Positions 9,520-18,310 of a DNA stretch of 64,000 nt are shown here, in pieces. The stretch is from NCBI RefSeq assembly GCF_000687935.1, contig NZ_JHZZ01000001.1:1922001-1986000 (forward strand), given 5' to 3'. Origin of the DNA: Polaribacter sp. Hel_I_88 (GTDB taxonomy: Bacteria > Bacteroidota > Bacteroidia > Flavobacteriales > Flavobacteriaceae). Both the position numbers and the translations under genes were made by a program. The notes under the pieces are model-generated. The model was not told where the DNA came from, made no database searches, and saw nothing but the letters and a program-made list of their open reading frames with translations. Within the stretch, counting starts at the first letter, position 1. Each line of letters starts with the position of its first letter.

Positions 9520-10158
9520 ATGTACGCAATCGTAGAGATAGCAGGGCAGCAGTTTAAAGTAGCAAAAGACCAAAAAGTTTACGTTCATCGTTTACAAGGA
9601 GAAGAAGGATCAAAAGTAACTTTTGATAACGTTCTTTTACTTGATGACGCAGGAAATGTAACTTTAGGCGCCCCAGCTATAGAAGGAGCATCAGTAACCG
9701 CTCAAATTTTAAGTCATTTAAAAGGTGATAAAGTAATCGTCTTTAAAAAGAAAAGAAGAAAAGGTTACCAAAAGAAAAACGGACACAGACAGTATTTAAG
9801 CGAGATTCAAATTGAAACTATTGCTGCTTCTGGTTCTGTGAAAGCTGCAAAAAAAGAAGCTCCAAAAGCATCTAAAAAAGCCGCTCCAAAAAAATCATCT
9901 AAAGGAGATGATTTAAAGAAAATTGAAGGTGCAGGACCTAAAGCTGCTGAAGCTTTAGTAAACGCAGGTTTAGATACTTTTGCAAAAGTAGCTAAAACAG
10001 ATGCTGCTAAATTAAGCGAAATCTTAACAGAAGCTAGCTCAAGGTTATCTCATATTGTTACAGACACTTGGCCAAAACAAGCTGCTTTAGCTGCTGATGG
10101 TAAATGGGATGAATTAAAAGAATTACAAGATAGATTAGAAGGTGGTATTGAAAAATAA
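9520..10158 (+). CDS. rplU: 50S ribosomal protein L21 with helix-hairpin-helix extension
   Basis: Residues 1-103 are a standard L21 ([14 protein letters not shown] start, [16 protein letters not shown] rRNA-binding loop), binding 23S rRNA in the large subunit. A Lys/Ala-rich linker (about 105-129) follows, then a domain with [17 protein letters not shown] (131-146), a helix-hairpin-helix of the kind that binds nucleic acid. Most bacterial L21 proteins stop near residue 105, so this form is twice the usual length. It lies 39 bp before rpmA in the usual L21-L27 order. The extension's role is unknown; I recall similar tails in Bacteroidota homologues. Confidence 0.95.
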   Translation: MYAIVEIAGQQFKVAKDQKVYVHRLQGEEGSKVTFDNVLLLDDAGNVTLGAPAIEGASVTAQILSHLKGDKVIVFKKKRRKGYQKKNGHRQYLSEIQIETIAASGSVKAAKKEAPKASKKAAPKKSSKGDDLKKIEGAGPKAAEALVNAGLDTFAKVAKTDAAKLSEILTEASSRLSHIVTDTWPKQAALAADGKWDELKELQDRLEGGIEK

Positions 10159-10197
10159 CCAACTATAATTTACTTTAACTTATAAAAACTCAAGAAA

Positions 10198-10458
10198 ATG
10201 GCACATAAAAAAGGTGTAGGTAGTTCGAAGAATGGTAGAGAATCAGAATCGAAAAGACTTGGTGTAAAAATATTTGGAGGACAAGCTGCAATTGCAGGAA
10301 ATATAATTGTTCGTCAAAGAGGTACAACACACAATCCAGGAGAAAACGTTTACATGGGTAAAGATCATACTTTACATGCAAAAGTTGATGGAGTTGTTGA
10401 ATTCCGTAAGAAAAGAGATAATAGATCTTACGTTTCTGTAACTCCTTTTGAAGCTTAG
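10198..10458 (+). CDS. rpmA: 50S ribosomal protein L27
   Basis: 86-residue L27, which reaches with its N-terminal arm into the peptidyl-transferase centre. The start [16 protein letters not shown] and the core [21 protein letters not shown] are diagnostic. There is no N-terminal extension of the kind Firmicutes remove with a protease. It is cotranscribed with rplU and followed by a strong terminator. Confidence 0.98.
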   Translation: MAHKKGVGSSKNGRESESKRLGVKIFGGQAAIAGNIIVRQRGTTHNPGENVYMGKDHTLHAKVDGVVEFRKKRDNRSYVSVTPFEA

Positions 10459-10489
10459 AAACTAAGTTTTAAATTAAAAATTATAACTA

Positions 10490-10524
10490 AAAGCCTAAAC
10501 ATTAATTTGTTTAGGTTTTTTTTT
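10490..10524 (+). terminator. Intrinsic terminator of rplU-rpmA
   Basis: CCTAAACA and TGTTTAGG form an 8-bp stem around TTAATT, followed by nine T residues. Confidence 0.92.
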
Positions 10525-10583
10525 GCTTTTTTTTGTCATTTATAAGGATGTTTCGCTAACTTTATAATCCAAAATAAAATTAG

Positions 10584-12497
10584 ATGAAATACCCTCAGCT
10601 TTTAATCTTAATGCTTTTGCCATTCTTTTTGTTCTCACAATCTGAAAAAAAGCTTCAAAAAATAGAAAAGTTTATTGTTTTAAATAAACTGGATTCTGCA
10701 AAATATCATCTAAAAACTCTTAATCAAAACCCTTACAGCAAACTTCTAGATAAGATAATAACAAATAATAATGTTTCTTATAATAACTACTTTGAGTTTA
10801 CAAATAAAATTCTTAGTAATAAGTTGGTAAGTTTTGAAGAGGTATCAAACTATATAATTACAAATATTAAAGACCCTAAAAATAAAAAAGCTATAAATGT
10901 TGTTTTTTTTAATATAAAGTGGATCAATATTTGTAATTTAAGAAATGAAGGAAATCTAGATTTAGCATCAAAAGAACAAAAGAAACTAGAAAATTATATT
11001 GATCAATTTAATGACAAAGATGCAAACTACTTGTGGGCAAAAACAAAACTAAAAATACACCCTATTGTAATGTTGTTGATTGAAAACAAAATTAAAGAAG
11101 GAAAACAACTTGCTTTAGAAGGTGTAAAAATTGCAAAAGATTTAAAAGATATTGAGTTAGAAATTATTTTTTCTTATCATTTAACAGATTTTTTAGTTGC
11201 CGAAAATAAATTACAAGAATATATTGAGGTTAGTGAAAAGTGTTTGGTATTAGAAAAAGAGTTGCCAGAAAAAAGTATGTTTTATTATAGTACCATTAGT
11301 CATTTAATTGACGCTTATATTTACCAAGGTGGCCATACTGAAAGAGTACTATTTTTAATGGATAAGCTATACAACTCTAGCTCTAGAGAAAGTACTTACT
11401 ATCTTTACTCTCATCTTTCTGGGCGTTTATCTAAAGAGGATCCTTTGCAAAAAGAAATACAAAATAAATTTAAAGTTAATAATGTATTAGAGTTGGTGAA
11501 AAAACTAGATTCGTTTTCTAAAAGTCTTAATTCAAATGAATATTTAAGAGTCATCCAAAATATTTCTTCAACATTACAAACCCATAATTATTATATAGAA
11601 GCATTAGAATATAAGGATAAAGTTATACAACTTACTCGTAAAATATATTCTGAAGAATTGTCTGAAAATATAGCGAATTACAATACAGAACAAGCTATTA
11701 AAGATAAAGAAGAAGAGATAACTTTAGAAAAAGATAAAACTAAATTATATACTGTAATAAGTGTGTTAAGTTTGGTGCTACTAATTATTATGTTATTAAT
11801 TTTAATAAAAATTAGAAGACAATCTAAAGAACTTTCAGAGAAAAACTTAATTATTAATGACGCCTTAGATGAAAAAGAATTATTGATTAAAGAAGTGCAT
11901 CATCGTGTAAAAAATAACTTTCAAGTAATAGAAAGCTTGTTAGAATTTCAATCGGAAGGAATCGAAGATGAAAAAGCGATTAAATTATTTAATGATGGAA
12001 AAAATAGAGTAAAATCGATGGCTTTAATTCATCAAAAACTCTATAGAAACCAAGGAGATTTTATCGATTTTAATGACTACATAATTTCGCTATTAAATGA
12101 AATTTCATTTGTTCATCAACCAGAAAAAGAAGTAATAAAAGTAATTAACGTAAAAAATATTTTTTTTGATGTTGATACTGCAATTCCATTAGGTTTAATT
12201 GTTAATGAAATAGTAACAAATACCTATAAATATGCATTTAAAGATAAAAACGATGAAGTAAATAAAATTTCAATTGAAATCGAAAAACAAAAAGATGCCA
12301 CCTATAAACTAATAATTGAAGATAATGGAATTGGTATTCCTGAAGATTTTAATATAGAAACCTCTAAAAGTATAGGTTTAAAATTAGTAAAAAGATTAAT
12401 TAAACAACTTCATGGTACTTTTCAACTTATTAGAAAACCTGGTACTAGGTTTGTACTCACCTTTAAAGATTCAAGTATTCGAAATCAAATTGAATAA
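10584..12497 (+). CDS. Sensor histidine kinase, HisKA_2 type, with helical-repeat sensor
   Basis: 637 residues. An N-terminal signal sequence (MKYPQLLILMLLPFFLFSQ) leads to about 360 residues of helical TPR-like sensor, predicted periplasmic, then one membrane helix (about 388-410). The cytoplasmic part has a HisKA_2 dimerisation domain (EVHHRVKNNFQ; phosphoacceptor His439 or His440) and a HATPase domain with an N box (Asn541/Asn546 region) and DNGIGIP (580-586). There is no PAS or GAF domain. The LytTR response regulator starts 96 bp downstream and is the obvious partner. The stimulus is unknown. Confidence 0.9.
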   Translation: MKYPQLLILMLLPFFLFSQSEKKLQKIEKFIVLNKLDSAKYHLKTLNQNPYSKLLDKIITNNNVSYNNYFEFTNKILSNKLVSFEEVSNYIITNIKDPKNKKAINVVFFNIKWINICNLRNEGNLDLASKEQKKLENYIDQFNDKDANYLWAKTKLKIHPIVMLLIENKIKEGKQLALEGVKIAKDLKDIELEIIFSYHLTDFLVAENKLQEYIEVSEKCLVLEKELPEKSMFYYSTISHLIDAYIYQGGHTERVLFLMDKLYNSSSRESTYYLYSHLSGRLSKEDPLQKEIQNKFKVNNVLELVKKLDSFSKSLNSNEYLRVIQNISSTLQTHNYYIEALEYKDKVIQLTRKIYSEELSENIANYNTEQAIKDKEEEITLEKDKTKLYTVISVLSLVLLIIMLLILIKIRRQSKELSEKNLIINDALDEKELLIKEVHHRVKNNFQVIESLLEFQSEGIEDEKAIKLFNDGKNRVKSMALIHQKLYRNQGDFIDFNDYIISLLNEISFVHQPEKEVIKVINVKNIFFDVDTAIPLGLIVNEIVTNTYKYAFKDKNDEVNKISIEIEKQKDATYKLIIEDNGIGIPEDFNIETSKSIGLKLVKRLIKQLHGTFQLIRKPGTRFVLTFKDSSIRNQIE

Positions 12498-12593
12498 TGG
12501 TTAAATTATAAAAACAGCAATCAAAAATAAAAGTAAGGTTATTTTAAGAGCAATATTTTTTTAAAATGTTATTTAATATATAAAAAAAACAAA

Positions 12594-13316
12594 ATGGCAA
12601 AAACAAAAATATTAGTAGTAGAAGATGAAATTCTTATTGCAGATAACATTTGTAAAACACTAAAAGAATTGGGTTATGATACTTTAGAGCCTGCCATTAA
12701 CTATACAGAGGCAATGCTTACAATACAAAAAGACGAACCTGATTTTGCTTTTTTGGATATCAATTTATCAGGAAAAAAAACAGGAATTGATATTGCAAAG
12801 CAAATTAGAAGTTTATACAATTTCCCTTTTGTGTTTTTAACGGCAAATTCAGATTTAGCTACTTTGAACCTAGCAAAAGAGGTCTTGCCAAATGGTTATT
12901 TAGTGAAACCATTTTCTAAAGAAGAATTATTTACATCTATAGAAATTGCTTTGCATAATTTTTCAAAAGAAAAAGCTAAAATAAATGAAGAAGAAGCCAT
13001 AAATAAAAACACACTTTTTATAAAAGATAAAGGGGGTTACAATAAAATTATATTCGATGATATTTTATATTTAAAAAGCGCACATGTTTATACTGAGATT
13101 TTTCAAAAAAATGACCAAAAACTTGTTGTAAGAGCTAGTTTAAATGATATAATTAGTAAGTTAAATGAAGATTTTGTAAGAATTCATCGAAGTTATATTA
13201 TCAACATAAAATATCTTGATCAAATAAGAACAAACACTGCAAAAATTAAAAACGTACTATTACCAATTGGAAAAAAATACAACCAAAATTTAGTAAATGT
13301 TATAGATTTACTATAA
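12594..13316 (+). CDS. LytTR-family response regulator
   Basis: 240 residues. The N-terminal receiver domain (1-120) has the acidic pocket Glu10/Asp11, phosphoacceptor Asp55 (FLDINLSG), Thr83 and Lys105 (VKPFS). The C-terminal LytTR DNA-binding domain (about 140-240) contains VRIHRSYIINIKYL. Phosphorylation by the HisKA_2 kinase immediately upstream is inferred from adjacency. Such pairs often regulate neighbouring genes, but the downstream gene is separated by a terminator. Confidence 0.93.
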   Translation: MAKTKILVVEDEILIADNICKTLKELGYDTLEPAINYTEAMLTIQKDEPDFAFLDINLSGKKTGIDIAKQIRSLYNFPFVFLTANSDLATLNLAKEVLPNGYLVKPFSKEELFTSIEIALHNFSKEKAKINEEEAINKNTLFIKDKGGYNKIIFDDILYLKSAHVYTEIFQKNDQKLVVRASLNDIISKLNEDFVRIHRSYIINIKYLDQIRTNTAKIKNVLLPIGKKYNQNLVNVIDLL

Positions 13317-13462
13317 AAAAATAATATTCAGAACATTATAAATGCATTTTAGAACATTTTTGTGAGTTGCAATGTTGTTTTTAGTTACATTTATAGTAAT
13401 TATAGCAATGACATAATCTTGAATGTTGGGGGACGCTAAATTTTAATATTGTTATAATAAAG

Positions 13463-13493
13463 AAAGTTACTCGCAAAAGAGTAACTTTTTTTT
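13463..13493 (+). terminator. Intrinsic terminator after the LytTR regulator
   Basis: AAAGTTACTC and GAGTAACTTT pair around GCAAAA, followed by a T-run. It lies 146 bp after the regulator's stop and 37 bp after a GGGGGACG patch, so it may end a separate short transcript. Confidence 0.9.
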
Positions 13494-13530
13494 GTGAATA
13501 CTACTCTTTCATTTTTGTACTTTTACGGGT

Positions 13531-14763
13531 ATGAATTTTTTGTATACTATCATTGTATTTGTAGCAACATTTTTTTTGAAAATTGCAGCAATCTTCAGTA
13601 AAAAAATAAAACTTTTTGTTGACGGAAGAAAACAAACTTTTCGTAAAATATCTTCACTAAAAAACGCGAATACTATTTGGTTTCATGCTGCTTCTTTAGG
13701 CGAATTTGAACAAGCCATTCCTATTATAGAAGAATTAAAAAAAAGTCATAAAAGTTACAAAATCTTAGTTACTTTTTTTTCTCCTTCTGGTTATGAAGTA
13801 AGAAGAAATTACAAACTGGCAGATGTTGTTTGTTATTTACCTCTAGATTCAAAAGCAAACGCCCAAAAATTTATAGCTACTGTAAATCCTACAGTCGCAA
13901 TTTTTATTAAATATGAATTTTGGCCAAATTTTTTAAAGGAACTAAAAAAGAAAGAAATTCCTACAATTTTAGTGTCTGGAATTGTAAGAGAACAACAAGT
14001 TTTCTTTAAATGGTATGGAGGTTTTATGAGAAAATCCTTAGAGGCTTTTCATCACTTTTTTGTTCAGAATAATACTTCTAAGGACTTATTAGAATCAATT
14101 AATTTTACAAATGTTACAATTGCTGGAGATACTCGTTTTGATCGAGTTTCAAAAATTTTAGAACAAGATAATTCTCTGGGTTTTATAACGGAATTTAAAA
14201 ATAATCAATACACAATTGTTGCAGGAAGTACTTGGCAAGAAGATGAAGATTTATTAGTAAATTACATAAACAACAATGCTTCAGAAAACGAGAAATTTAT
14301 AATTGCGCCTCATAATATTAAAAGTGATGCTATTTTAGATTTACAAAAATCAATCCACAAAAAAAGTGTTTTATTTTCTGATAAAGCTGATAAAAAATTA
14401 AAAGAATATCAGGTTTTTATTATTGATACAATTGGTATTTTAACCAAAATTTATGCAGCTGCAGATTTGGTTTATGTTGGTGGAGGCTTAAAAACAGGTT
14501 TGCATAATATTTTAGAACCAGCTACTTTTGGAGTTCCAGTAATTATTGGTGATAAATTCGACAAATTTCAAGAAGCTAAAGATTTGGTAAAAATAGGAGG
14601 TTGTATTTCTATTAAAAATCAAGCAGAATTCAATAAAAATTTTATAGCTTTAAAAAACGATGCAAATTGTAGAAGTTTAATAGGAAACATCAACAAAAAA
14701 TATATTGAAGACAATCTTGGTGCAACGAATTTAATAATGGAGTATCTAAAAGATAAAATTTAA
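13531..14763 (+). CDS. waaA: 3-deoxy-D-manno-octulosonic acid (Kdo) transferase
   Basis: Family GT30 enzyme that adds Kdo from CMP-Kdo to lipid IV-A in lipopolysaccharide core synthesis, at the inner membrane. An N-terminal hydrophobic anchor (1-22) precedes FHAASLGEFEQ; Glu58 corresponds to the catalytic base of the family. The C-terminal half has the GT-B sugar-nucleotide features DLVYVGGGLKTGLHNILEPATFGVPVIIG. At 410 residues it has the normal length. The number of Kdo units added cannot be read from the sequence. Confidence 0.95.
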   Translation: MNFLYTIIVFVATFFLKIAAIFSKKIKLFVDGRKQTFRKISSLKNANTIWFHAASLGEFEQAIPIIEELKKSHKSYKILVTFFSPSGYEVRRNYKLADVVCYLPLDSKANAQKFIATVNPTVAIFIKYEFWPNFLKELKKKEIPTILVSGIVREQQVFFKWYGGFMRKSLEAFHHFFVQNNTSKDLLESINFTNVTIAGDTRFDRVSKILEQDNSLGFITEFKNNQYTIVAGSTWQEDEDLLVNYINNNASENEKFIIAPHNIKSDAILDLQKSIHKKSVLFSDKADKKLKEYQVFIIDTIGILTKIYAAADLVYVGGGLKTGLHNILEPATFGVPVIIGDKFDKFQEAKDLVKIGGCISIKNQAEFNKNFIALKNDANCRSLIGNINKKYIEDNLGATNLIMEYLKDKI

Positions 14764-14780
14764 AAATTTTTATTTTGAAC

Positions 14781-14812
14781 GATTTTGATTTTTCATCAAA
14801 ATTGTATCGAGA
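14781..14812. repeat. Copy 1 of a 32-bp dispersed palindromic repeat
   Basis: This stretch matches 37714-37745 at 30 of 32 positions, including TGATTTTTCATCAAA and TTGTATCGAGA. ATTTTGAT/ATCAAAAT forms a hairpin inside it. It lies in the leader of the YeeE-like gene and would be translated only if a TTG at 14775 were used as start. Confidence 0.8.
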
Positions 14813-14834
14813 ACAAATTAAAATAAAACAAATT

Positions 14835-15392
14835 ATGGAATTTTTATTACAACCCTGGCCTTGGTTTATTGGTGGCCCCTTAATAGCAATATCACTTTTA
14901 TTATATTTTTATTTCGGTCAAAATTTTGGTGCTTCCACAAATTTTGAAACACTTTGCACCATGGCTGGAGCAGGTAAAGTTTCAGATTATTTTAAAAAAG
15001 ATTGGAAACAAAGAGATTTTGCTTTGATGTTTGTAATTGGTTTAGTTATTGGTGGTTTTATTGCAGCTTATTATTTAATTCCAAATCAAACAATCGATTT
15101 AAATCCAAAAACCGTTCAAGAACTTACAGATTTAGGTTTCAGCAATGTTGGCAATCAATATTTTCCCGATGAAATATTTGGAGAAAATGCCTACTCATCA
15201 CTCAAAGGGTTTTTAATTTTAATAGTGTCAGGAATTTTAATCGGTTTTGGAACACGTTATGCAGGAGGCTGTACTTCTGGACATGCAATTACAGGTTTAA
15301 GTAGTTTGCAATTGCCATCTTTATTAGCTGTTATAGGTTTTTTTATTGGTGGAATTATCGCAACTTGGTTTATAATTCCGATGCTTTTTTAA
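14835..15392 (+). CDS. YeeE/YedE-family sulfur transporter, first half
   Basis: Membrane protein of 185 residues from the ATG at 14835. A longer frame from a TTG at 14775 is rejected because its first part is an intergenic repeat also found at 37714. Conserved cysteine patches NFETLCTMAGAG and YAGGCTSGHAITG are those of the thiosulfate/sulfur-compound channels of the YeeE (TsuA) family, in which Cys residues handle the substrate. A second half-protein follows at 15536, so the full-length transporter is split into two genes here. Import of thiosulfate or a persulfide species is inference. Confidence 0.88.
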   Translation: MEFLLQPWPWFIGGPLIAISLLLYFYFGQNFGASTNFETLCTMAGAGKVSDYFKKDWKQRDFALMFVIGLVIGGFIAAYYLIPNQTIDLNPKTVQELTDLGFSNVGNQYFPDEIFGENAYSSLKGFLILIVSGILIGFGTRYAGGCTSGHAITGLSSLQLPSLLAVIGFFIGGIIATWFIIPMLF

Positions 15393-15411
15393 ACAAATAA
15401 TTATAATTTTT

Positions 15412-15439
15412 CCTGCAAGGTTTTAAAAACCCTGTAGGT
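15412..15439. repeat. Palindromic intergenic repeat, CCTGCAAGG family
   Basis: CCTGCAAGGTTTT faces AAAACCCTGTAGG, an imperfect hairpin. It is closely related to 37796-37822 and 37855-37882, so this is a dispersed family rather than a one-off terminator. Confidence 0.75.
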
Positions 15440-15495
15440 ATTAAAACTGAAAATGGATTTAGTTTTGATATAACTTAATATAAAATAAAAATATC

Positions 15496-15517
15496 ACATT
15501 GAGCTTGTCGAAGTGAA
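15496..15517. repeat. GAGCTTGTCGAAG-type intergenic repeat
   Basis: CACATTGAGCTTGTCGAAGT shares its core with the inverted pair at 32547-32561 and 32646-32660. It sits in the leader of the second YeeE half-gene. Confidence 0.75.
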
Positions 15518-15535
15518 ATCAAAAAATATAGTCAA

Positions 15536-15949
15536 ATGAAAAACATTAAATTTTTAATTCTCGGAATTTTTTTCGCAATTGTTTTGAGTAAAGTTCAAGC
15601 AATTTCTTGGTACCGTTTTTACGAAATGTTTAAGTTTCAATCGTTCCATATGTATGGAGTTATTGGAGGTGCAGTTGTAATTTCTGCTATCTTTATGCAG
15701 TTGTTTAAATATGGAAAAATAAAAGACATTCATGGAAATAAAATCGTTCCAAAACCAAAGAAGGAAGGTGTTATCAGTACTATTTTTGGAGGAACATTGT
15801 TTGGTTTAGGCTGGGGAATTTCTGGAGCTTGTGCAGCACCTGTTTTTGTAATTCTTGGGTTTGAATTAATTCCAGCAATCATCTTAATAATTGGAGCACT
15901 TTTAGGAGCTTTTTTGTATGGATTAATTAGTAAAAAATTGCCTAATTAA
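15536..15949 (+). CDS. YeeE/YedE-family (DUF6691-type) transporter, second half
   Basis: 137 residues with about four membrane helices and the third conserved cysteine patch GWGISGACAAPVFVILG. The loop at about 65-82 (KDIHGNKIVPKPKKEG) separates the two helix pairs. It follows the first half-gene by 143 bp and the pair most likely assemble into one channel. The stop codon is directly followed by the moaA ATG with no spacer, so translation of the two is probably coupled. Confidence 0.86.
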   Translation: MKNIKFLILGIFFAIVLSKVQAISWYRFYEMFKFQSFHMYGVIGGAVVISAIFMQLFKYGKIKDIHGNKIVPKPKKEGVISTIFGGTLFGLGWGISGACAAPVFVILGFELIPAIILIIGALLGAFLYGLISKKLPN

Positions 15950-16942
15950 ATGAGCAAACTAACAGACAGCTTTGGAAGACAAATAAGTTACGTGCGATTG
16001 GCAGTTACAGATCGTTGTAATTTGCGTTGCCAATATTGCATGCCTGCTCATGGAATTGATATTGTGCCCAGACAAGAATTATTGACTTTTAAAGAAATGT
16101 ATCGTTTAATTCGTGTGCTAACAGAATTGGGCGTAAACAAAGTGCGTTTAACAGGTGGAGAACCTTTTGTACGTAAGGATTTTGTAGGTTTTTTAGAAAT
16201 GTTGTCTCATAACGATTTGTTAGATGCTATTAATATCACTACAAATGGCGCTTTAATTTCGCATCATATTGATAAAATTGAGCAGCTTAAAAAAGTGAAG
16301 AATATCAATTTAAGTATTGATAGTTTACATAGAGAAAAATTTGCGAAAATTACAAGAAGAGATGTATATCCAGAAGTTTATAAAACGTTTGAATTACTTG
16401 AAAAAAGTAGTTTAAATTTAAAACTAAATGTGGTTGTACAATCTGGTTTTAATACGGATGAAATCGTCGATTTTGTAAGATTAACGAAAGATAAAAATGT
16501 TGCTGTACGTTTCATTGAAGAAATGCCTTTTAATGGAAAAGGACAACGTAAAATGCAAGAAAGCTGGACGTTTAGAAAAATTTTAGAAGAGGTAAAAACC
16601 GAGTTTGATGTTCAAGAAATTCAATCAGAAAAATCATCAACTTCAAGGAATTATTCAATTGAAAACCATATAGGAACTTTTGGTATTATTCCTGCATTTA
16701 CAAGAACTATTTGTAACGATTGTAACAGAATAAGAATCACATCTACAGGAACTTTTAAAAATTGTTTGTTTGATGATGGTGTTTTTAATCTGCGTGATTT
16801 TATAAGAAAAGGCGCTTCTAATGAAGACTTAAAAGACCTTTTTTTAAGTTTGATTAAAGAAAAACCAAAAAACGGATTTATTGCAGAAGCAAATCGTAAA
16901 AGTGGAAGTGCCTCTGAAAGTATGAGCACTATTGGTGGGTAA
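15950..16942 (+). CDS. moaA: GTP 3',8-cyclase (molybdenum cofactor biosynthesis protein A)
   Basis: Radical SAM enzyme that with MoaC turns GTP into cyclic pyranopterin phosphate. The N-terminal cluster motif DRCNLRCQYCMP supplies Cys23, Cys27 and Cys30. The C-terminal second 4Fe-4S cluster is in RTICNDCNRIRIT and KNCLF. The chain ends in STIGG, the functional double-glycine tail of MoaA. At 330 residues it is full length. The other moa/moe genes are not in the window. Its coupling to a sulfur transporter may relate to the sulfur needed for molybdopterin, but that is speculative. Confidence 0.97.
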   Translation: MSKLTDSFGRQISYVRLAVTDRCNLRCQYCMPAHGIDIVPRQELLTFKEMYRLIRVLTELGVNKVRLTGGEPFVRKDFVGFLEMLSHNDLLDAINITTNGALISHHIDKIEQLKKVKNINLSIDSLHREKFAKITRRDVYPEVYKTFELLEKSSLNLKLNVVVQSGFNTDEIVDFVRLTKDKNVAVRFIEEMPFNGKGQRKMQESWTFRKILEEVKTEFDVQEIQSEKSSTSRNYSIENHIGTFGIIPAFTRTICNDCNRIRITSTGTFKNCLFDDGVFNLRDFIRKGASNEDLKDLFLSLIKEKPKNGFIAEANRKSGSASESMSTIGG

Positions 16943-17071
16943 GGCCCCTTTTAATTCCCCAAAGGGGAAAACACGATTGCTTTTTACAATTGCTCTTTTG
17001 AGAATTTAGTTTCTGAAAAATAATCTAATGTTTTTTTACTAACTTTAAGGCACCAATCAAAAACAATAATT

Positions 17072-17443
17072 ATGAAATTAGGTGCATTTTCTATGAGTTT
17101 AGCAGTAAAAGATATTCATAAATCGAAAGCGTTTTATGAAAACTTAGGGTTTAAAGTCTTTGCAGGAGAAATCGAAAAAAATTATTTAATTCTTAAAAAT
17201 GGAAATTCTCTAATTGGTCTTTTTCAAGGAATGTTTGAAAATAATATTTTAACGTTTAATCCTGGCTGGGATGAAAATGCCAAGCAATTAGAGGAGTTTG
17301 ATGATGTAAGAACCATCCAAAAACATTTAAAAAAAGAAGGTGTTCAATTAGAATCGGAAGTTGATGAAACCACCTCAGGAAAAGGAAGTTTTGTAGTTAT
17401 GGATCCTGATGGAAATGCTATATTGATTGATCAGCATGTATAG
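17072..17443 (+). CDS. VOC (glyoxalase/bleomycin-resistance) superfamily protein
   Basis: 123 residues forming one vicinal-oxygen-chelate unit: beta-alpha-beta start MKLGAFSMSLAVKDIHKSKAFYENLGF and the closing FVVMDPDGNAILIDQH. Members are dioxygenases, lyases, isomerases or antibiotic-binding proteins, usually metal-dependent dimers. The substrate cannot be assigned. It is monocistronic and convergent with the hydrolase downstream. Confidence 0.9.
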   Translation: MKLGAFSMSLAVKDIHKSKAFYENLGFKVFAGEIEKNYLILKNGNSLIGLFQGMFENNILTFNPGWDENAKQLEEFDDVRTIQKHLKKEGVQLESEVDETTSGKGSFVVMDPDGNAILIDQHV

Positions 17444-17478
17444 TTTTTTATTATAAACTGGAAAGCTAATTACAAAAG

Positions 17479-18117
17479 TTAATCTAAATTTTTAATTTCT
17501 TTATTAATAATTTTACTGACTTCATCAGCATTATCAATAATCATTAAATGGCCTCCACCTTTTATTAAGTGGATGTTTTTGTCTTCTTTTAGTGGAATTA
17601 ATTTGTCTTTTGTGCCGACTATTTTTAATACATTTTCAACTTTTTGTTCGTTTTTCCAAGTAGATAATTCTTGAACTGCCCATTTTGTGAACTTTAAATC
17701 AGTGTCATTTAAAATTTCATTCAATAATTTTTTTTGTTTTGTACCAAATAATCTGTTGGCAATCCATCTTGGAGGATTCAATAGCTTTGCTGGAATTATT
17801 TTAACAACCTTTGTTTCTCCAAGCATTCTGTAAATTAAAGGGATTTCGTTTCTAGTTTCTGCTGACGAAATTAAAATGGTTAATTCAGGATTTAGAAACT
17901 TATTGATTTCTACAGCGATCAAACCACCAAAACTAACACCTAAAACACAAAATTTTTCTGAAGTATCAATTACAGATGAAAAACGTTTAGCATACTCAGT
18001 TATAGATTCGTTTTTTAAAGGATCAATCCAATCTATGGGTGTAAATTCATGCTCCAATTTTAAAAATTGAAAAACTCTTTTATCTGCACCAAGTCCGCTA
18101 ATTCCGTAAATAATCAA
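17479..18117 (-). CDS. Alpha/beta hydrolase
   Basis: 212 residues, cytoplasmic, no signal peptide. The nucleophile elbow GVSFGG gives Ser62; Asp170 (GTKDKLIP) and His189 (KGGGHLM) complete a plausible catalytic triad. The N-terminus IYGISGLGADKRVF matches small esterase/lipase-like proteins of Bacteroidota. No ATG lies in frame before an upstream stop (18142-18144), so TTG at 18117 is the likely start. A 28-bp palindrome lies 39 bp upstream, nearly identical in sequence and position to the one before the neighbouring ATPase gene, suggesting shared control. The substrate is unknown. Confidence 0.88.
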   Translation of the reverse strand: MIIYGISGLGADKRVFQFLKLEHEFTPIDWIDPLKNESITEYAKRFSSVIDTSEKFCVLGVSFGGLIAVEINKFLNPELTILISSAETRNEIPLIYRMLGETKVVKIIPAKLLNPPRWIANRLFGTKQKKLLNEILNDTDLKFTKWAVQELSTWKNEQKVENVLKIVGTKDKLIPLKEDKNIHLIKGGGHLMIIDNADEVSKIINKEIKNLD

Positions 18118-18156
18118 TTTGTTTTTATTTTTTTTCCTTGATTATATAATTAAGTC

Positions 18157-18184
18157 AAATAAGGTTAGTTAACTAATCTTATTT
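18157..18184. promoter_or_regulatory. 28-bp palindrome upstream of the hydrolase (operator-like, copy A)
   Basis: Twelve-base arms AAATAAGGTTAG and CTAATCTTATTT surround TTAA, with one mismatch. Copy B at 19804-19831 has the same 12-4-12 layout and differs at only a few, mostly compensating, positions. It lies 39 bp before the hydrolase start codon. Confidence 0.7.
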
Positions 18185-18310
18185 TAATTTCGATATAGGA
18201 TATTGTATAAAGATTTAAATATAAGTACTTTGTATTTCATTTATCATAGTAAATAATAAACTAGTTCAAATATTTTAAAATTTATTGGTTAGATTTTTAT
18301 TCTTTAATTG

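Noticed and set aside
14775..14834. TTG-initiated N-terminal extension of the YeeE-like protein
   Set aside because: The added codons coincide with a dispersed repeat and add a charged stretch not expected before the first membrane helix; an ATG at 14835 fits the family.
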